25,235 bases of DNA, from contig JANPLX010000163.1 of assembly GCA_031422495.1 (NCBI GenBank), positions 1 to 25,235 of the forward strand, written 5' to 3'. The number at the start of each line of letters is the position of its first letter. Within the stretch, counting starts at the first letter, position 1. The translations under genes were made by a program, and so were the position numbers. Shown here in pieces: positions 21,214 to 25,235 of this stretch. The DNA is from Aalborgiella sp031422495. Lineage in GTDB: Bacteria; Pseudomonadota; Gammaproteobacteria; Burkholderiales; Burkholderiaceae_C. Under the pieces are notes generated by a model. That model made no database searches. It was given only the letters and a program-made list of their open reading frames with translations, and was not told the origin of the DNA.

Positions 21214-24198
21214 ATGAAAAATGAAATTTTGGGTAAAACACTGGTTATTGCCGAAAAGCCGTCTGTGGCCAACGACATCGTTAAAGCCCTCACACCGATA
21301 GCGGGCAAGTTTGAAAAACTGGACGAGCATTTTGAGAACGAGAAATACGTCGTCACCAGCGCTGTTGGTCACTTGCTGGAAATCCAAGCGCCAGAGGAGT
21401 TTGACGTTAAACGCGGCAAATGGAGCTTTGCCAACTTGCCAGTTATACCGCCGCACTTTGACCTGAAGCCGATGGACAAGACCAAGACGCGGCTCAACGC
21501 CATCGTCAAACTCGCCAAACGCAAAGACGTCAGCGCGTTTGTGAATGCCTGTGACGCGGGGCGCGAGGGTGAGTTGATCTTCCGTTTGATCCAGCAGTAC
21601 AGCAAAGCCAAGCACCCAGTTTCGCGTTTGTGGCTGCAATCCATGACGCCACAAGCGATTCGTGATGGTTTCACCAGCCTGCGCACTGATAAGCAAATGC
21701 TGCCCTTAGCCGACGCTGCGCGTTGCCGTTCAGAGGCCGATTGGCTGGTCGGCATCAACGGCACGCGCGCCATGACCGCGTTCAACTCGCGCGACGGCGG
21801 CTTCTTTTTGACCACTGTGGGCCGGGTGCAAACGCCAACGTTGTCGGTCGTCGTTGAGCGCGAAGAGAAAATCCGCAAGTTCATCAGCCGCGATTACTGG
21901 GAAATTCATGGCTCGTTTGCCGCTGAAGCGGGAGAATATCCGGGCAAATGGTTCAACCCAGCGCACAAAAAAGACGCTGATGACGCTGAAATCAAGGCCG
22001 ACCGCGTGTGGTCTGAGCGCGAAGCCCAAGCCATAGCTGAGGCTGTGCGTGGCAAAAAAGCAACTGTTACTGAAGAAAGCAAACCGACCACGCAAGCCAG
22101 CCCGCTGCTGTTCGATTTGACCTCGCTGCAGCGCGAGGCCAACGGCAAGTTCGGATTCAGCGCCAAAACCACGCTCAGCATCGCCCAGAGCCTGTATGAG
22201 CGCCACAAAGCCTTAACCTACCCGCGTACCGATTCGCGTGCCCTGCCCGAGGATTACGTGCCCGTGGTGCGCCAAACCTTTGAGATGCTGGCCGGCAGCG
22301 ACATGAAACACTTGAGCGTGCATGCCGCCACCGCCATCAAAAACAACTACGTCAAGCCCAGCAAGCGGATTTTTGACAACACGAAAGTGAGTGATCACTT
22401 CGCTATTATCCCAACATTACAAGCTCCCAGCGGCTTGAGTGAGGCTGAGCAAAAGCTATACGACTTGGTCGTTCGCCGCTTCATGGCGGTGTTTTTCCCA
22501 AGTGCGGAATACCAAATCACCACCCGCATCTCCTTGGTTGCCCCGCACAGCTTCAAAACCGAAGGCAAAGTGTTGGTCAAACCGGGCTGGTTGGCTATTT
22601 ATGGCAAAGAAGCCATCGATGAGACACCCGATGCCGAAGGCAAAAGCTCAACCAACTTGGTGCCGGTTAAGGCTGGCGAGAAGGTGTTGGCCGAAACGGT
22701 TGATCCGAAAGCCCTGAAAACCCGCCCACCGGCGCGTTACTCCGAGGCGACTTTGCTCGGCGCGATGGAAGGCGCCGGCAAAACGATTGATGACGACGAG
22801 TTGCGCGAAGCCATGCAAGAAAAGGGCTTGGGCACGCCAGCCACCCGCGCCGCGACGATTGAGGGTTTGATCAACGAAAAATATATGCTGCGCGAAGGCC
22901 GCGAGCTGATTCCGACCGCCAAAGCGTTCCAGTTGATGACGTTGCTGCGCGGTTTGGGGGTGGAAGAACTGTCCAGAGCCGATTTAACCGGCGAGTGGGA
23001 GCATAAATTAGCGCTGATGGAGCAGGGGAAACTCAGCCGCGACACCTTTATGTCTGAAGTGGCTGATATGACCAGGCACATGGTCAAAAAAGCCAAAGAA
23101 TACGACCGCGACACCATTCCTGGTGACTACGCTACTTTGAAAGCACCCTGCCCGAATTGCGGCGGCATTGTCAAAGAAAACTACCGCCGCTACACCTGCA
23201 CGGGCACAGCAGGGGCGACCGAGGGCTGCGGCTTCTCCTTCGGCAAAACGCCAGCAGGTCGCACCTTTGAAGTTGCAGAGGTTGAGCAATTCTTGCTAGA
23301 GCGCAAAATCGGCCCCTTGGACGGTTTCCGCTCCAAAGCCGGTTGGCCGTTCACGGCTGAAATGGTCATCAAATTTGACGAAGAGACGAAAAACTACAAG
23401 TTGGAATTCGACTTTGGCGATGATAAAAATGCCGATGGCACTGGTGAAATCGTCGATTTCTCCACCCAAACCAGCTTGGGCGCCTGCCCCAAATGCGGCA
23501 GCGCGGTGTTTGAGTACGGTAAAAACTATGTCTGTGAGAAGTCTGTGCCCACCATGGCGCAAGCCACGCCAAGTTGCGATTTCAAGAGCGGCCAAGTCAT
23601 TTTGCAGCAGCCAATTGAACGCTCGCAACTCACCCAGTTGCTAGAAACCGGAAAAACCGATTTGCTGGACAAATTCGTCTCCATGCGCACCCGCCGCGGC
23701 TTCAAAGCCCATTTGGCGTGGGACAAAGAGGCTGGCAAAGTGATTTTTGAATTCGCACCATCCAAATTCCCGCCACGCAAAACCCCAGCAGGAGCGAAAG
23801 CACCAGCCAGAGCGACGAAAACACCATTTGGCAAAACCGTTGTTGCCAAAACCCCCGCAGCCAAGAAAGTCGCGGCTAAAAAGGTGCCTGCCAAGAAGGT
23901 TGCTGCGAAAAAAGTCGCCGCAAAAACTGATGCGGCAGCTAAACCCAAAGCACCCCGCAAAGTCTCAGCCAGCGGCGGTTTGAAACCCAGCGACGCTTTG
24001 GCAGCGGTGATTGGTGGCGATCAAGTTTTGCGCACCCAGGTGATCAAGAAAATGTGGGATTACATCAAGGCGAACAACCTGCAAGACGCCAAAGACAAAC
24101 GCTCAATCAACGCCGACGCCAAGCTGCTAGCCGTGTTCGGCAAACCGCAGGTGACGATGTTTGAACTGGCGGGAATAGTAGGAAAACATTTGAGTTAG
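21214..24198 (+). CDS. topB: DNA topoisomerase III with C-terminal Lys/Ala-rich linker and SWIB domain
   Basis: A 994-residue type IA topoisomerase, longer than the roughly 650-residue E. coli TopB. The Toprim domain begins LVIAEKPSVANDIVKAL and includes CDAGREGELI; the active-site Tyr336 is in LTYPRTDSRALP. Two zinc-ribbon-like modules follow the core (CPNC at 646-649 with later TCTG and EGCGF; CPKC at 758-761 with later YVCEKS). Then comes a basic tail of AKKVA-type repeats (about 875-905), and residues about 920-994 (GGLKPSDALAAVIGGDQVLR to FELAGIVGKHLS) form a SWIB/MDM2-type domain, a fusion also known in chlamydial topoisomerase. AGGGA lies nine bases before ATG 21214. The gene is divergent from the SET gene and followed by a strong terminator. 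Confidence 0.95.
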   Translation: MKNEILGKTLVIAEKPSVANDIVKALTPIAGKFEKLDEHFENEKYVVTSAVGHLLEIQAPEEFDVKRGKWSFANLPVIPPHFDLKPMDKTKTRLNAIVKLAKRKDVSAFVNACDAGREGELIFRLIQQYSKAKHPVSRLWLQSMTPQAIRDGFTSLRTDKQMLPLADAARCRSEADWLVGINGTRAMTAFNSRDGGFFLTTVGRVQTPTLSVVVEREEKIRKFISRDYWEIHGSFAAEAGEYPGKWFNPAHKKDADDAEIKADRVWSEREAQAIAEAVRGKKATVTEESKPTTQASPLLFDLTSLQREANGKFGFSAKTTLSIAQSLYERHKALTYPRTDSRALPEDYVPVVRQTFEMLAGSDMKHLSVHAATAIKNNYVKPSKRIFDNTKVSDHFAIIPTLQAPSGLSEAEQKLYDLVVRRFMAVFFPSAEYQITTRISLVAPHSFKTEGKVLVKPGWLAIYGKEAIDETPDAEGKSSTNLVPVKAGEKVLAETVDPKALKTRPPARYSEATLLGAMEGAGKTIDDDELREAMQEKGLGTPATRAATIEGLINEKYMLREGRELIPTAKAFQLMTLLRGLGVEELSRADLTGEWEHKLALMEQGKLSRDTFMSEVADMTRHMVKKAKEYDRDTIPGDYATLKAPCPNCGGIVKENYRRYTCTGTAGATEGCGFSFGKTPAGRTFEVAEVEQFLLERKIGPLDGFRSKAGWPFTAEMVIKFDEETKNYKLEFDFGDDKNADGTGEIVDFSTQTSLGACPKCGSAVFEYGKNYVCEKSVPTMAQATPSCDFKSGQVILQQPIERSQLTQLLETGKTDLLDKFVSMRTRRGFKAHLAWDKEAGKVIFEFAPSKFPPRKTPAGAKAPARATKTPFGKTVVAKTPAAKKVAAKKVPAKKVAAKKVAAKTDAAAKPKAPRKVSASGGLKPSDALAAVIGGDQVLRTQVIKKMWDYIKANNLQDAKDKRSINADAKLLAVFGKPQVTMFELAGIVGKHLS

Positions 24199-24236
24199 CG
24201 CCTGAGTTGGCTGGTTTTTTAAAGTATCAGCCATAA

Positions 24237-24271
24237 AAAACGCCATGATCGGTTCAAGATCGTGGCGTTTT
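24237..24271. terminator. Bidirectional Rho-independent terminator between topB and the ABC gene
   Basis: AAAACGCCATGATC (24237-24250) and GATCGTGGCGTTTT (24258-24271) pair at 13 of 14 positions around a seven-base loop. The A-run on the left and T-run on the right let it work for both convergent genes. Confidence 0.85.
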
Positions 24272-24274
24272 GGT

Positions 24275-24320
24275 GTTTATAATGCTATATATTTAATAGC
24301 TACAAATTAAATAAATAAGC
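24275..24320 (-). repeat. AT-rich dispersed repeat, copy 4 (inverted, divergent)
   Basis: Read on the minus strand this contains TTATTTATT, AGCTATTAAA and ATATAGCA in the same order as the copy at 15497-15534. It is less similar than the other copies. It fills most of the space between the terminator and the ABC gene. Confidence 0.45.
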
Positions 24321-24355
24321 CGGCTAGAGGTGTATTTTAGTCTCTAAACACGGTT

Positions 24356-25235
24356 TCAGTGAATAAACTTGCCGCCGCGCCCAATGATGGTCAGGTCGGA
24401 AAAGTTCGAACCTTCGTGCGATTTGGCGCTGTAGTTGATGGTGAAGCCGCCCATGTTGAAGTCTTTGAGCGACTCCAAAGCGGTGATCAAGCCTTCGCGC
24501 GTCAACGTTTTGCCTGTTCGCTTCAAGCCTTCGGTCAGCACTTTGGCGGCTAAAAAGCCCTCTAGGCTCGAGAAATCGAATTCTTTTTCACCTGATTCCG
24601 TCATGCGCTGCTGGTATTCGCGCACGATGATGCTGCTGCCTTGAAACGGGAAGGGCACTACTTGTGAGATCACCACGCCATTGCCGGCTTCGCCTAATTC
24701 ATCTGCCAGCGCTTTGGAACCCACGAAACTGACGTTGAAAAACTGTCCGCCAAAACCTTTTCCGCGAGCTTGTTTGATAAAGGCGGCGCTGGATTTGTAA
24801 GCGGTGATTTGCACCACTGCTTCAGGCGCAGCTTTCAATATTTCGTCGAGAGATTTTGCAACATCGATGGTGTTGCGTTCCACGGTTGACGCAGCGACCG
24901 CTTTCATTTGGCGCTTGGTCAATGCCCGCGTTACGCCCTCTAGGCCCGCTTTGCCGTAGGCATCGTTTTGATAAAAGACGGCGATTTTCTTCACGCCTAG
25001 GGTTGTTAGATGTTGCACGATGCGTTCAGTCTCGTCAAAATAACTGGCGCGTACATGGAAAAGCTGGCGTGAAAACGGCTCGCGCAGGCCTTGCGCGCCT
25101 GTGAAAGGGCCAATCAAAGGCACTTTGGCGTCGTTGATGATGGGCAAAGCAGCCAAGGTGGTGGGTGTGCCGACTGAGCCAATAAGAGCAAAAACTTGGT
25201 CATCATTCAGCAGTGCTTTGACGGCCAAAGCCGCC
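24356..25235 (-). CDS. ABC transporter substrate-binding protein, Leu/Ile/Val type (5' end outside window)
   Basis: The C-terminal 292 or so residues of a periplasmic binding protein of the Peripla_BP_6 (LivJ-like) family, which delivers branched-chain amino acids, amides or aromatic acids to an ABC importer. The frame stays open to the right edge, so the signal peptide and first lobe start are missing. Typical blocks are VFALIGSVGTPTTLAALPIIND, VPLIGPFTGAQGLREPF, KKIAVFYQNDAYGKAGLEGV, a hinge segment VVQITAYKSSAAFIKQA, and the end FTINYSAKSHEGSNFSDLTIIG. It is convergent with topB. The ligand cannot be told from this part, and the permease genes are not visible. Confidence 0.92.
   Translation of the reverse strand, partial: AALAVKALLNDDQVFALIGSVGTPTTLAALPIINDAKVPLIGPFTGAQGLREPFSRQLFHVRASYFDETERIVQHLTTLGVKKIAVFYQNDAYGKAGLEGVTRALTKRQMKAVAASTVERNTIDVAKSLDEILKAAPEAVVQITAYKSSAAFIKQARGKGFGGQFFNVSFVGSKALADELGEAGNGVVISQVVPFPFQGSSIIVREYQQRMTESGEKEFDFSSLEGFLAAKVLTEGLKRTGKTLTREGLITALESLKDFNMGGFTINYSAKSHEGSNFSDLTIIGRGGKFIH

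Noticed and set aside
21142..21696. Long upstream extension of the SET gene
   Set aside because: It lies antisense to the conserved Toprim region of topB and carries no SET-family sequence; ATG 21141 is the sensible start.
23850..23940. Regularly spaced repeats considered as a possible CRISPR array
   Set aside because: They are a coding AKKVA tandem within the topB frame, without spacers of CRISPR size.

Overview
The window looks like a chromosome segment of a betaproteobacterium in Burkholderiales, most likely Comamonadaceae-like. This is inferred from protein style: a CysK/COG2509 flavoprotein pair, PyrC followed by a DUF3025 protein, a TctD/TctE-type two-component pair, BirA followed by a SPOR-like protein, and topoisomerase III with a SWIB tail beside a SET protein. 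Most of it is ordinary core genome of moderate GC. Two places are clearly accessory and lower in GC.

Layout. Positions 1-717 hold the 3' part of glcF. Positions ~837-3493 form a foreign-looking island that I read as a small integron cassette array without an integrase (CALIN-like). It has two convincing attC sites (1968-2027 and 2846-2914) and one degenerate junction ending at ~916. Its cassettes encode a pilin-like membrane-anchored protein, two unrecognised proteins, and a HEPN-like protein carrying an R-N-x3-H motif. The island ends without a recognisable last attC and is followed by AT-rich repeat and palindrome debris (3495-3746). Then come rfbF (-), and a forward run of an MBL-fold hydrolase, cysK and a large FAD oxidoreductase. 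A minus-strand block follows: htpX (with a good sigma-32-like promoter), and tetR > lysR, pyrC > DUF3025. priA (+) is divergent from tetR, with a perfect palindrome between them.

Positions 14868-15535 are a second AT-rich island: a 94-aa two-helix membrane protein gene between two direct copies of a ~38-bp repeat. The same repeat family occurs near 3602-3642 and 24275-24320, and a 26-bp piece lies in frame inside priA. Next are an AEC-family permease (-), a divergent TctD/TctE-like regulator-kinase pair (+) preceded by an 11-bp-phased direct repeat, a minus-strand SET > birA > SPOR-like operon, and topB (+), whose product ends in a Lys/Ala-rich linker and a SWIB domain. A strong bidirectional terminator separates topB from a partial Leu/Ile/Val-type ABC substrate-binding protein (-) that runs off the right edge.

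Most worth following: the integrase-less cassette array with its HEPN-like gene, the repeat fragment incorporated into the priA reading frame, and the pairing of a SET methyltransferase with a SWIB-tailed topoisomerase whose AKKVA tail resembles a histone tail. No rRNA, tRNA, CRISPR array or insertion-sequence transposase was seen. No stretch over 300 bases lacks a gene.
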